A stretch of DNA of 64,000 bases from NCBI RefSeq assembly GCF_020906515.1, contig NC_085855.1, forward strand, positions 558,001 through 622,000, written 5' to 3'. The notes beneath the pieces are model-generated. The model saw only the letters and a list, made by a program, of their open reading frames with translations, was not told the DNA's origin and searched no databases. Positions 32,616 to 43,634 of the stretch are shown in pieces. How positions within the stretch are numbered: the stretch's first letter is position 1; each line of letters opens with the position of its first letter. The position numbers were made by a program, and so were the translations under genes. This DNA is from Vanrija pseudolonga. Lineage: Eukaryota; Basidiomycota; Tremellomycetes; Trichosporonales; Trichosporonaceae.

Positions 32616-33594
32616 AATCTGTTGGGACGAGAAATTCAGTGACTTTGCTGCCATTGTAGAAGCGAGTCTCTGCAGCCCCTTGAAATGCGAATAAAGACGA
32701 GGCTTGTCCTGGCATGTCAGTCAAAGCTCATTCACCAGACTAACCGCTGCATCGAGGGCTATCGTAGAGACATCTGTGTCTCTGTCAACGGTCGTGATTG
32801 GGATGACCAGCTGGGAAGAAGCCGCGGGCTTCCTGCCGCACACTTTGGACGTCTATCCGCCATTACACCATCACGCGTCTATCTGCCATTACACCATCAG
32901 GCGTGTACGTACACAGCAGTGTTAGAGCAGTGTATTTTCTCCACATCGACAACTAGTGCAGGCAAGCGCAGATACCAGGATCCCGCGCTGGGTCAAGGGG
33001 TCGAGGTGCAACAGAAACCTCTGGAAGTGTCAGATGCGGTAGAATCCATAGGCGCACGAAATGGGGCGATGCAATCAGTACTCACTCTCGGGCTCAAACA
33101 AGCATATTTGAGATGCCGTGACATGCTTGTGCGATCCGAGAAGCGGCAAGGCCGGGACACGCACAGCGGTGCAAGCTTGGCGATCAGTTCTTTAGATCTT
33201 TTCACATGGCCAAGCGACGGCCGAGCCGTTGTGGCGGACCGCCGCCACAAGCCACCCAACAAGAAGGTCTAAGACGCCGAGCGGCCGCTTTCGATGCTCC
33301 ACACCCCTCGAAGAAAGGGAACAGTGCCGTGGCTGAATGCACCGCTTGCTGACTCGGCTCTTGCCTTCCCTGCGCGAGGCCCAACCAAGATCGCTCGGCC
33401 ATTCACGCACCCTAACAGTGGCGGTTGGATGTGTGGAGTACTCGACACAATCGGCTTTCCTGTCCGCGTTGATGTACGGAAGCGGAGCAGGGCAGTTAGT
33501 ATGTACACGAGAGAATGCAAGCATGCTTGGTCCTCTGGGAGTGTATAAGGCGTTCGGGAGAAACACCGAGATAATCCCCACGCAGCTACATATC
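32616..33594. promoter_or_regulatory. Promoter of the second cysteine-rich gene
   Basis: About 980 bases. TATAAGG at 33544-33550 lies 51 bases before the ATG. A tandem duplication sits at 32850-32905. No gene recognised. Confidence 0.45.
32850..32905 (+). repeat. Tandem duplication of about 27 bases
   Basis: The unit CTATC[CT]GCCATTACACCATCA occurs twice in a row, at about 32852 and 32879, with one C/T difference. It lies in the promoter region of the second cysteine-rich gene, far upstream of its TATA box. Confidence 0.7.
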
Positions 33595-34752
33595 ATGTTT
33601 AAAGCAGCAACTCTACTCCTCCCTGCCGCCACGCTCCTGGCCCACGTCGGTGCCAACCCCTTCCTCCCGCGGCAGGGTGGTCCACCGCAGCAGGGGTACG
33701 GGTTGTACCAACCCAAGTGTGCCACCATTATAGACGTCTTCGCGGCAGCAGAGTGCAGGGGGTCCCAGGACGAGTCGTGCCACTCGGAGTGTACCGTACG
33801 TCGCTGGTCACCTCGCCTCGTCGCTAACCGCCAGGATGCCAACCTGGACGCCATTTACCGGTGCTATGAATGTGTTGGGGCGGCGAATCTCGACCCAGCA
33901 GTGTTCGCCTTTGTGGAAAACGCTTTTGTCAACGCGGGTAACAAGTGCCCCTTCGACGACTGCTCCAACCAGTGTGGCCGCGGGCTGACGAGCAACTACC
34001 AAGACCTGTGCGGGGGTGGTGACGCCGATGGCTGCCGCAGGAATTGCCAGGTTTCTCCAGACAACTGTTTGGACTGCCTCAGTAAAAGCCAGCGTCGTAA
34101 GGCCAAGGAGGCCCTGCCTGCATTCGAGACGGCAGTCAACGCGCGAAAGTTCTGGTGTAACAACGAGTGCGGCGCAAAGTGTCTCATCGTGAGGGACATG
34201 GCCAAGGAGTGCTCGCAGAAACCCGACACGTGCGGCCTCGTACCGTGCAGTGTGGGTCAATAATGCCAGGTGTGTACTCTGACAGTCAACAGGTCGATTC
34301 CAAGGGCAAGATCGACGCCTGTGCCAGCTGTTTCGCGTCCGACGATGCAGCAAAAGCCCTCACACAGCAACAGAGGGAGCCAACCCAGGGCGATATCGAC
34401 CGCGTCACCGCCGCCTGCAACCTGGTACCAGCCCCAGAGACGAAGCCCTCGCCCACGCCAGAGACTCCGGGTGGCGGAGGAAATGGCAACAACGGTAACA
34501 ACGGTAATAGTGGCAACAACGGCAACAGCGGCAACAGCGGCAACAGCGGGTCATCCGGCGGTGGCTCGTCGGGCGGCTCTGGTTCTGGCTCTGGCTCCTC
34601 ATCGGGCAGCGGAAGCTCGAGCACTCCCTCCAAGAGCGTAAGTGCCCGGCAGAAGGCCCAGTTGACGGCTCCAGGATGCGACTGTAACCGGCTTTACGTG
34701 GGCTGATATCGTGGGCGGTATCACTGCTGCCATCGTCGTCTCTTTCGCCTGA
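33595..34752 (+). CDS. Cysteine-rich secreted, GPI-like protein (tandem family, member 2)
   Basis: Four exons (33595-33795, 33835-34251, 34293-34637, 34675-34752) give 346 residues. The signal peptide MFKAATLLLPAATLLAHVGA starts like that of member 1. Cysteine modules include CYEC, CSNQC, CRRNC, CLDC, CNNEC and CASC. The stalk is an almost pure Gly/Asn/Ser repeat (GNNGNSG then GSGSGSSSG, about residues 255-320). The last exon, 26 codons including the stop, encodes TVTGFTWADIVGGI..., which aligns directly with VVTIFSWSDVAGGL of member 1. It has one cysteine-bearing exon fewer than member 1. The 39-base first intron is in frame. A GPI anchor is inferred. Function unknown. Confidence 0.78.
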
Positions 34753-35913
34753 ACCCCTCCTGAATTGCGATACATATACACGCCGCCAATTGCCACTTAT
34801 CGACTACCACTGAACTCCATAAGAAACCTTGTAGTTGGGATGCCACAGAGTAAATATGTCTAGCGGGCTCAGCCATTCGTGCTTCCCCGGCACCTGCGGA
34901 TGGGGCTCCAGCGGACATGCTGGGTGCAGCCGGCATTAAGTCGAGGAACCGCCGGGCTAGGTCGAAGGAGTTCGTCCGGCCACCCTCCGGGAGAAGCCCA
35001 GCCTCCCCCATACCGTGTCAATGTCGTCCCTGGTAGCACTTCACACACTTCCAAAGCTGTGTTTGATCTCATATAACTCCCTCGTACGAGCACAACTGAA
35101 GCAAGTCTCGATCGTCTCGATCACTGGCAAACAAGTCATGTGCGACACCCGAACGGGCACTCGTTGCCAAGGACAAAATGCCGAATAGAACACCTCCTCG
35201 CCGGCTGAACAGCAACTCCACTGCCTCTGTATTCTCGCCTACGGACCCGGGTCAGAAGGCGAGAGGCGCTGGAGGGAAGAGTTCGCCAGAGGCGTGTCGC
35301 GCCGCTGCACCAGGTGTCCGAGTCACCGCTGCACGTGTCTACCGATGCTCGCTGGCGGCCCTCTCGAAGCCATGTCGAATGCAAAGCCAGGATAAACTCC
35401 GCTCTCTCCCCCTACAAATCTTGCACAGCTGTGAATCTCCCGCCGATTGTATGTCGTAGGTGGCATGCCACAACCGCCACTGCCAAGAGATGTCGGGTCC
35501 AAAAGTCGCCGCCACAAAGATAATGTCACATGCGCGCGCTGAGATCCGCCGTCGTGCGCGTGTCGATCCGCAGCTGGCCAGGCCTGATCTGACGTACTTG
35601 TGCAAGAACATGATGCCGCGCCTGCCCCGGTTCGGCAGGTGGCTGATAAGACTGGCAAGAACAGATCAATTTCCAAATGAAATCTCTTGGCAGACCCGCT
35701 CTGTGGGGGAGTTCGGCATAACCGTGGCGGGAGGTGAGGTCTGTCCAGAATCGATGCTGTGTCGAAGGACAGGACTTACCTCTTTGGCGACGTTGGCCTG
35801 GTTCATTTCCTTCCGGAGAGCATCGCCTCGACAGTCGCACGACACCAACTGGAGGGATATAAAATCTCCCGAGACGACACCCCGACCACCCAGAACCCGA
35901 CTGACACCTCGGA
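34753..35913. promoter_or_regulatory. Promoter of the third cysteine-rich gene
   Basis: About 1.16 kb. TATAAAA at 35858-35864 lies 56 bases before the ATG. Several open frames here have no signal peptide or cysteine modules and look like chance. Confidence 0.45.
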
Positions 35914-37502
35914 ATGGTGACGAAACTACTCCTCCTCGCCCTCCTCGCCGTGGCCGCGGCTCAGACCGACTCCTCCGGCCCCGTCGTCGACAATACCTAC
36001 GGCGGCTGTAAGGACAAGTGCGAAGCGTTTATCAAGTCGATCGCCAACGCCTGTGACGGCAAGCCCAACGATCAATGCGTCCTGTGGTGTAACGTAAGTC
36101 GCGGCCTGGGTATCGGCTGACATAGAAGACCCTGGGACACGCCCACGAGAACCTGATTCAGCTCGACGAGTGCAACAAGTGCGTCCAGGACGACAATACC
36201 ATCACCGCAGACAGCAAGAGCATTGTCAATGAGTACGCGGCGAGATTGAAGCGAGTCTGCAGCTTGGAGGAATGCTCTGCTTCGTGCACGTACTCCCAGG
36301 CTGTCGTCGACGTGAAAGCTGCGTGCAGCTTGGACAACCCCGAGCTTTGCCATTCCTACTGCGCCCGCCGCGGTGAGTTGGACACCTGCCGTACCTGTCT
36401 CGGCAGCAGCAAGGCTGCAGGAGCCCGAGACCTGTCGTTTGAACTGCAAATCACCGATATGGCAGCCGACTTCTGGTGTACACCCTGTGGAGCCGACTGC
36501 ATAGACTTCAGGAAGAAAGCCTCGGCCTGCAGGAACAAGGACAATTCAGACCGATGTGCGAAGGACGGGTGCTCTGTGAGTGGCTGCTGAGATGCCGCTG
36601 ACGCCAGGCCGAGAACAACGCCTTGTACGAAAAGTGCGCCAAATGTACCAAGTCCCAGACACAGTTTGCGGGCCTCACGACTGTACAGAGGGCCAGCACC
36701 GAGGCTCAGGTCGCGTACTATGGCGAGAGCTGCAAGCTCACGACCACGGGACCCCAAAAGCCCTCCCAGTGCGACGAGGTGTGCAAGGATTCCCTGGCCA
36801 AGTTTAGGGAGTCGTGCAACGGCGGCAACAAGGGCAACTGCGAGTCGATGTGTAGTGTAGGTCATGTGTGTGTGGGCACTGCTGACGGTAGCCGGAGAAC
36901 GAGGCGGCCCAGGACCGCTGCAACGCCTGCGTGCAGGATGCGTCGAGCGGCGTCGGGGAGAACGACAGGAAGATTCTCCAGACGGCCACGGTCGCCCTGG
37001 GCAACTGGTGCGGTGGCGGCAAAGAACAGGGGGGTGAGATAGGCAAGGTGCCCAGCCTGCCTGAGACTGTGGTTGGTTCCACTACGACCCCTCCTGGCGG
37101 TACAGACCCTCCTGTCGGTTCGAACCCTCCCGGCGGTTCCAACCCGCCCGGTGGTTCAAGCCCTCCCGGCGGCTCGAACCCTCCTGGTGGTTCGAGTCCT
37201 CCAAGTGGAAGTGGAGGAGGCTCGGGATCCAAGGGAGGCGGCGGCGGTGGGTCTGGAGGTGGTGGCGGCGGCTCCGGAGGCAACGCAGGCTCCGGAGGCA
37301 GTACTTCCCCCATTCCGTCCAAAGTGTCATCGTCGGCCAACTCGTCTTCGACTGCGAGGTCCTCGGCTACCGCTGGTGCTGCCAAAAGCGTGAGTTTGGG
37401 ACCTGTACACGACTGACTCCACAGAGTGCGATGTCGATGTGGGTCCCGTCTTCCGGCGCTGCGGGAGCCTTTGCTATGGCTCTCCTCGCAGTTCTTGCGT
37501 GA
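35914..37502 (+). CDS. Cysteine-rich secreted, GPI-like protein (tandem family, member 3)
   Basis: Five exons (35914-36093, 36126-36575, 36608-36856, 36892-37389, 37425-37502) give 484 residues. The signal peptide is MVTKLLLLALLAVAAAQ. Cysteine modules recur about every 40-60 residues: CKDKC, CVLWC, CNKC, CSASC, CHSYC, CRTC, CTPC, CAKC, CDEVC, CESMC and CNAC. The stalk is an imperfect PPGGSNPPGGS repeat followed by Gly/Ser runs (exon 4, 37090-37300). The last exon again has 26 codons; its product is small-residue-rich and ends in AFAMALLAVLA, a good GPI signal. Exon phases are all zero, as in members 1 and 2, so the three arose by gene duplication. No known domain. Confidence 0.8.
37090..37205 (+). 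repeat. Imperfect 15-21-base tandem repeat encoding PPGGSN/S
   Basis: Seven or eight copies of CCTCC[TC]GG[CT]GGTTC-type units in the stalk region of the third cysteine-rich gene. The protein product is a flexible Pro/Gly/Ser linker. Such repeats vary readily in copy number. Confidence 0.7.
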
Positions 37503-37793
37503 GAACGTTGAAGTTGGCCTTGAGAACGAAGATAAAGAATGAGGCTGGAAGTACACAAATGACGATGCACCGAGTTACTTTGAAGGTGACATCCTGTGCA
37601 TGAGGTCGAACACATGAGCGAAGAGCAAGAGCCATCCACCCCTGCCCGCGGCCTGCGTCATTTGCCACTTTACCGGTTACTCGGCCCAGGGCGTGTCGTG
37701 CCACCCACTCCACGTGTGTGCGTCATTGCGCTCAAGTCGATCAACTCACTATCTCCTCGTCGCATCCATTCTCACATCCACACACCACACCAA

Positions 37794-39477
37794 ATGGCGA
37801 CAGCCAACGCCCCCACCCCCGCAGCGCCCACAGTGTCGCGCCTGCCGCCCGACCCGGCCCTGCTGTACCAGCACCACGGCGTAGCTTCAGGCAGCCGGAT
37901 AGCGCTGCCCGAAGCCCTCGCCCCGCGGTACTTTCACAACCCGTGGCCGTCGTACCGGATGGCGTCGCTCAACGACGCGTGGCTCGCATACCAGAAGGGC
38001 GCGGCGATCGCGACGCCGCAGCTGGGCGGGAACGCCGCGGCGTCGAGCTCGAAAGTGTCGCTGTCAGCGTCGTGCCTCGGCTCCAAGCCGGACGACGAGG
38101 AGGCCGCGCAGCCGCTCACGACGCCGCCGTTCGCGCTGCACGGCTTCCGCGACCCCGCCGACGACTCGGACGACGAGCCCCTCAACGACGACGCAGAGGA
38201 GTGGCCCAAGCGCCAGCACCCGCCCGAGCCGGTGCGCGGGTACGTCCGCCCGGCCTTCTCGCGTATCCTCAGCGCCGACGACGCGAGCGACTGGCGCGAG
38301 CCGCCAGTGCGGGTTGAGGAGGCGCGCTGGCAGCGGAGCCCGCGCAGCCCGTCCATCACTTGGCTTGGGCACGCCGGCGCGTTCGTCCAGATCCCGTGGG
38401 CTGATGAGAGGGAGGGCGCGGCGGGTGTGCTGTTCGACCCGATCTTCTCGTACCGCTGTTCGCCGAGCCAGCTCGTCGGCCCCGCGCGATACCTCCAGCC
38501 GCCGTGCGGCATCGACGAGCTGCCGCCGGTGCATGTGTGCTGTATATCCCACGACCATTGTGAGTGCAGCGGTATCGGAGGGCCGATCACTGACGTTCCA
38601 GACGACCACCTGGATTACAATACCATCATCGAACTGTGGAACTTCCACCAGGCGACGATCCATTTCTTTGTCCCGCTCGGTACGCAAACTTGCTTTGACT
38701 CGTCTAACGCCAGGCCTCGCACAGTGGTTCAAGAGCTGCGGGATCCCCGACGGCCGCATCACCGAGCTCGACTGGTGGCTCGAGGCGCTCGTATCATTCC
38801 CACCAGACGGCAGCGCGCCAGGGGCTGTCGACACGACGTACCCCCCGCCACCAGATAGCGCGCCGACTGTGAACCCGGGCGCGGCGCTGACGCTCAAGGT
38901 GGCGTTCACGCCGGCCCAGCACCGGTCCGGCCGCGGCGTGTTCGACCACATGACGAGCCTGTGGGGCAGCTGGGCCGTGGGTGTTGTCGCGGCGGACAAC
39001 GTCACCAGCGCGCTCAAGCCCGGCATGGCGGGCTGGACCGACTTCAAGGTGTATTTCGGCGGCGACACGGGATACCGGTATGCCACGGCTCCAGAACACG
39101 ACTCGACGGCCGTGTGTCCAGCGTTCAAGGAGATTGGGCAGCGGTACGGCCCCTTTTCGCTTGCGTTGCTGCCGCTGTCGACGGGCTCGTCACTCCCCTT
39201 CCTCCGCAGCCTGCTCCAGCTCTCGCTCGACCAGTACACGCTTACTTCGAGCTTGCACTGCTCGCCCGCCGACTCGATGCTCATCCACGCCGACGTTAAG
39301 GCCGAGCGCAGTGTCGGCATCCACTGGGGTACATTCTGCGACGCTGCCGAGGCTCGCGCGACGCGTGTAGAGTTTGGCCGTGCTCGTCGGTCACATGGCC
39401 TCAGCTCACATTGGGAGCACCCCGGCGAGCAGGGCTGCTTTGTCATGACGGATATCGGCGAGACGCTCGACTTGTAG
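37794..39477 (+). CDS. N-acyl-phosphatidylethanolamine phospholipase D-like metallo-beta-lactamase-fold protein
   Basis: Three exons (37794-38559, 38602-38679, 38714-39477) give 535 residues. NAPE-PLD enzymes hydrolyse N-acyl-phosphatidylethanolamines to N-acylethanolamines and phosphatidic acid; the yeast relative is mitochondrial Fmp30. The core reads ITWLGHAGAFVQI, then LFDPIFSYRCSPSQLVGPAR, then the zinc motif ISHDHYDHLDYNT, whose HDHYDH is split by the first intron. Further motifs are YFGGDTGYRY and, late, HADVKAERSVGIHWGTF. The N-terminal 150 residues are an acidic, disordered extension (DDSDDEPLNDD) without a clear mitochondrial leader. The gene stands 291 bases after the cysteine-rich block and marks the return to core genes. 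Confidence 0.85.
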
Positions 39478-39606
39478 CTGCACAGGCTAGACATAGACAT
39501 GAGACATGCATGTGCATAATGTGGGTGGTGTGGTACACAGACAACACAATGATGGTAGCGACAGGAAGGGAATGATGGATTGTTGGGGGTCTCTCTACTC
39601 TTGCCC

Positions 39607-40976
39607 TTATCGGATCTTGCTCAGCCTCTCTCGCTCACGCTCGCGCTCCTTCTTCAGACGTGCCTCCTTGGCCGCCTTGTGCGCCGCCTCCTCCTTCTCG
39701 GCCTGGTCGTCCTCGTAGCGCGCGATACGGAGGGCACGGCGCTCCTCCTCCTCGACGTCGCTCAGACCGGCCTCCATGTCGTCACTCTCATAGTCGTCAT
39801 GGTAGGTGCGTGTCGGGCGGCCGCGGTTGAACATGGACTGGATCATGGCACTGACAGCCTGGCGCGACGGCTCGCCGTTGGGCGGCGAGTCACCGCGGCC
39901 ACGCTTCCTCGGCGCGCGATCAGAGTCGTCGCTATCGTCCTCCGACGTGGACGGCGACCGTGGTCGGCGCCGTGCGTCGCCCGCCCGCCCGGCCGACGCC
40001 GAATCCCTGCGCGGGGCACCGGCCTTGCTTGCCGGAGGCGGGATGGCTCCAGGTTTGCGCGCACCCTTCAAGTCCCTCTGAATCTCGTCCAGCGTCCGCC
40101 GGTCGCGCGAGTCTCGGTCCGGGCATAACTTGCGTAACGAGCTGACGTCGACGGCCTTCTTCATCCCAGCAATGCCCAGCGGCTTCTTTGCTGGTGCTGT
40201 CGCTGCCCGAGCGGCTCCTGCCGGCGGTAATTTGGACTGCAGCGCACGATTTGGCGGAGGTGGGTAGCGTGGCGATGCTGAGCCGGGACTTCGGCTGCCG
40301 TCGCGCTGCTCGACCATTGCGCGGACGCTGAACAGCGAGTCGGCCGCCGACGCCTTGGTCTTGGATGCAGCACGAGCCAGCTTCAGAGCTGCCTTCTCTT
40401 TGCGTCCCAGGGCTGGTGGCGAGTTCTTGCGCCCCCCATCCTCTTTGCGACCGCCTTTGGCACCGTTGCTTGTTCCGGGTTTGGACGACGAAGCGCCGCC
40501 CGTCACACGACTGCCGCCGTTGGCTGGCTTGGTTCCTGACGCCGCCTTTGCGGGCTTGGCAGCGACCTGGATGTTAGCACACACGCCAGGATGGATGGCA
40601 CCCACTCGCACTGGCTCGGCCCTTGCGACTTCTGCAAACGGGTCGTACCCATTCGAGCCCGACCCCTTGTCGCCTTGGCTCGAACGGTGGAGAGCCTCGT
40701 TGGCCTTCATCAGCTCGGCTCGACGAGCCTGCTTGCTCGCCTCCTCCAAGCGTTTCCGACGCTGTCGGGTTAGCACCGCCTGAAGGAAACGCCGCCACCC
40801 ACATCTGCCTCATCTTTGGCTGCCTGCTTCTCACGCTCAGCCTTGCGTGCGAGCTCGCGCTTGAGCTGCTCCTCCTTCTCCCGCTGGAGTTCGAGAGCCC
40901 GCGCCTTGAGCTTCTGGTACTGTGGTGTGTCAGCTGGTGGAGCCAGACGTTGGCCAGCTATGCGCACCTCAGACAT
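39607..40976 (-). CDS. SPT2: Spt2-type chromatin protein
   Basis: A histone H3-H4 chaperone linked to transcription elongation. On the minus strand the model is 40976-40968, 40919-40803, 40761-40612 and 40566-39607, giving 411 residues. The first exon would encode only MSE; the 48-base first intron (GTGCGC donor, GCTGAC branch) is in frame, so a retained form is possible. The third intron (45 bases) has a perfect TGCTAAC branch and is also in frame. The N-terminus is a basic coiled coil (LELQREKEEQLKRELARKAE). The conserved SPT2 domain is C-terminal: AMIQSMFNRGRPTRTYHDDY, SDDMEAGLSDVEEEE, RALRIARYEDDQAEKEE, ending RLSKIR. It is divergent from RPN11. Confidence 0.85.
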
Positions 40977-41431
40977 GGCGGGCGTCACGAGGGGAGTGAG
41001 GGCACGCAACTGCAAGAAAGCGTATGTGTAGTGTTGACGAAAGGATCAACAGTCGAGGGGGCGACCGACTGGCAATTAAAGGTTCGGCGAGTGGCCAAAC
41101 GGCGAGCAGCGAGCAGGCAGGGAGTCGGGTGGAGAGAGAGAGAGGTTGATTTTGTTCAATAGGCGTAATTGATCCAAGCGCGCCTTTTTGTCTCGCGCCT
41201 ATTTTCCCCCGCTACACGCTCTCGTGTCGTTCGTCACTGTTCGTCGTCGTCGATGAGCATCCATAAAGCTCTTTCCATCACTCATCAGCGTCGACTTGTT
41301 CTCTTCACAATCAGATCAACTCGAAACACAACGACCTCGAGTGACAAAGGGCAGACTTTGACGACCCGCCCGCCGCGTATCTTCCCTCAACTGTTCACAA
41401 CCAACTACCACAAGCACACCACCTCAGCACC
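40977..41431. promoter_or_regulatory. Divergent promoter between SPT2 and RPN11
   Basis: About 455 bases between two start codons. A GAGAGAGAG tract lies near 41133-41146. I looked for the yeast PACE proteasome element GGTGGCAAA and did not find an exact copy. Confidence 0.5.
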
Positions 41432-42591
41432 ATGAACTTTGGAATGCCAGGAGGACGCGGCTTTGACCAGATGCTCCGCGGGCAGGGTCAGGGCCGTACC
41501 GAGGAGGTCACTCTTGCCGACAAGTGAGTCTGGTCAGCTAGGTGGGAGCTTCGCGTATCTGGAAGGAGCTCCTTGCCTGCTGCTACACCCCGACATTCGC
41601 TGACATTACTCAGCGGTGAGACCCTCCACATCTCCTCGCTCGCGCTCCTCAAGGTGGGTGGCTGCAGGGAAGCTTGTACTGACCCTCAGATGCTCAAGCA
41701 CGGCCGTGCTGGTGTCCCCATGGAGGTCATGGGCCTCATGCTCGGCGAGTTTGTTGACGACTACACTGTGGGTCTAGGTGGAGGTAGTCACGCGCCAGGC
41801 CACTAACCAAGCTGCAGATCTCGTGTGTCGACGTCTTTGCCATGCCTCAGTCGGGAACGACCGTGACGGTCGAGTCGGTTGACCACGTCTTCCAGACCAA
41901 GATGCTTGACATGCTCAAGCAGACTGGCCGTCCCGAGATGGTCGTCGGCTGGTACCACTCGCACCCCGGTTTCGGATGCTGGCTGTCGAGCGTCGACGTC
42001 AACACCCAGCAGTCGTTCGAGCAGCTCCACCCCCGTGCCGTCGCCGTCGTTATCGACCCTATTCAGAGTGTGCGCGGAAAGGTCGTGATCGACGCGTTCC
42101 GCTCCATCAACCCCCAATCCCTCATGTCGGGCCAGGAGAGCCGACAGACGACGTCCAACATCGGCCACCTGAATAAGCCCAGCATCCAGGCGCTCATTCA
42201 CGGTCTCAACAGGCACTACTACAGTGAGTGGAGTGTTGTAAAGAAGTGTAATTGTACTGACGTGCCAGGCCTCGCGATCGAGTACCGCAAGACAGAAGCA
42301 GAGCAGGGTATGCTGCTTAACCTGCACAAGCGCGGCTGGACCGAGGGCCTCAAGCTCAAGGACTTTGAGCAGACCGAGGAGAACAATGAGAAGACGGTCA
42401 AGGATATGCTGCAGCTCGCAACGGCCTACACCAAGTCGGTGCAGGAGGAGGCGACCCTCACCCCCGAGCAGCTCAAGACGCGTCACGTCGGCAAGCTGGA
42501 CCCCAAGAGGCATCTCGAGGAGGCTGTCGAGACGTCGCTCGGCAACCAGGTGACGCAGAGCCTGGCGATGGGTGTGCTGGCGGAGCTCTGA
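41432..42591 (+). CDS. RPN11: 26S proteasome deubiquitinase Rpn11 (PSMD14)
   Basis: The JAMM-type zinc deubiquitinase of the 19S lid, which removes ubiquitin chains from committed substrates. Five exons (41432-41523, 41614-41653, 41690-41767, 41818-42223, 42269-42591) give 312 residues, the family's usual length. The active site is intact: Glu56 in [13 protein letters not shown], and His117, His119 and Asp130 in [16 protein letters not shown]. The insert [20 protein letters not shown] at the N-terminus and the tail ending [18 protein letters not shown] are typical of Rpn11 rather than Csn5. The 40-base exon 2 is flanked by short introns. The start ATG sits in CAGCACCATGAAC context. Confidence 0.97.
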
Positions 42592-42754
42592 GTGAGCGGG
42601 GCGAGAGCAGCAGTAATGGAGCATAGAGCAGCAGCCAATGCATTGTATCACAAGGCGCGTGTCAAGGGGAAGGATAAGGAGTGGCATGGCCAGCGGCAGA
42701 GGGTACAACAGATGCATCCGGGCGTCTATACAGGAAGAAGTGTAGGGCAAGAGC

Positions 42755-43634
42755 CTACTTGCCACTAGGCCAGACCTGGGCAATGAGGAAGAAGAGGATA
42801 AGCTGGCGGGTTAGCGGAGAGTCTCCTCCAGAACCCACGAAGACGACGAAGCCGGTCAGAATCGTGATACGTGTGTTCTTCCACCACTGCTGGCGACGGA
42901 CGCTGCGCGCGCCTCGGCGGAAGGCATAAGCCTGGCCGGCGAGCGTGTCCGTCTTGTCGACGAGCAAGTCGAGGCGCTCTCCGCGCTGCAGGATCGAGTC
43001 GATGTTCTGGACCATGATGTCCTTGCTGGGGTGTGAGCCTCGTCCATGTTATCCCACGCACACATTGTTGAGGTCGTTCTGCGCCTGCTTGAGGGGGTCG
43101 GCGGGGGGCGCCGTCGAGTATTGGTGCATGAGCTGGTGGGTCAGCTACGTCCACACGGCTTACCACCCACCTTGGCCAGTTCGCCCTCAAACTCGCCGAG
43201 CGCGTGGTCGCCAGCGGCTACGATCGTGTCGGGTGTGTACTGCGCCGTAAACTGCGCGGGTGAGCAACTGCTATTCCCTCTACACCCACGCGCCGCTCCA
43301 GATCGGCCAGGAAGGCAAAGGGCATGCGCCTGCCGACACTGTCGTCGGCCATGACGAGATAGATGACGCCGTCAGAGGACACATAGTGGATCAGGCGGTC
43401 CTGCCACACGTCTGGGTGTGGTGTGAGCAGGCAGGCAGCAGGAGCTGATGCGGGGGACGTACAAGTGAGCTTGGAGTTGTTGGGCGGGATCTTGGAGAGG
43501 ATCGTGATCTTGGCGGCTGGGGGTCAGTGGACGGCCCGGTAGCGGCACGTACCAGGCTTGAGGACCGTGTCGCTCGTAGTGTGCTCTGCGAGGACGGTGG
43601 TCCCGCGCGCGACGAGGGCGTGGAGGAGGGACAT
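42755..43634 (-). CDS. VAMP7-like R-SNARE with longin domain
   Basis: A vesicle SNARE for endosomal/vacuolar fusion. On the minus strand seven exons (43634-43553, 43516-43463, 43411-43290, 43251-43171, 43132-43062, 43025-42839, 42802-42755) give 214 residues. The N-terminal longin domain starts MSLLHALVARGTTVLAEHTT and includes WQDRLIHYVSSDGVIYLVMA. The SNARE motif has the zero-layer arginine in SILQRGERLDLLVDKTDTLA. The C-terminal anchor ITILTGFVVFLILFFLIAQV is interrupted by a 36-base intron that adds polar residues if retained, strong evidence that it is spliced. The tail ends WPSGK in the lumen. Alternative names would be Nyv1-like or synaptobrevin-like. Confidence 0.88.

Noticed and set aside
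35460-36011. Open frame upstream of and overlapping the third cysteine-rich gene
   Set aside because: It runs through the TATA box and into the signal-peptide exon in another frame, so it cannot be a real gene together with that well-supported one.
31156-37502. CFEM domain in the cysteine-rich family
   Set aside because: Cysteine count and spacing do not fit the eight-cysteine CFEM pattern; modules are CxxC/CxxxC and repeated.
38064-39500. Long antisense frame over the NAPE-PLD-like gene
   Set aside because: The plus strand carries the metallo-beta-lactamase motifs and consistent splicing; the antisense product has none.
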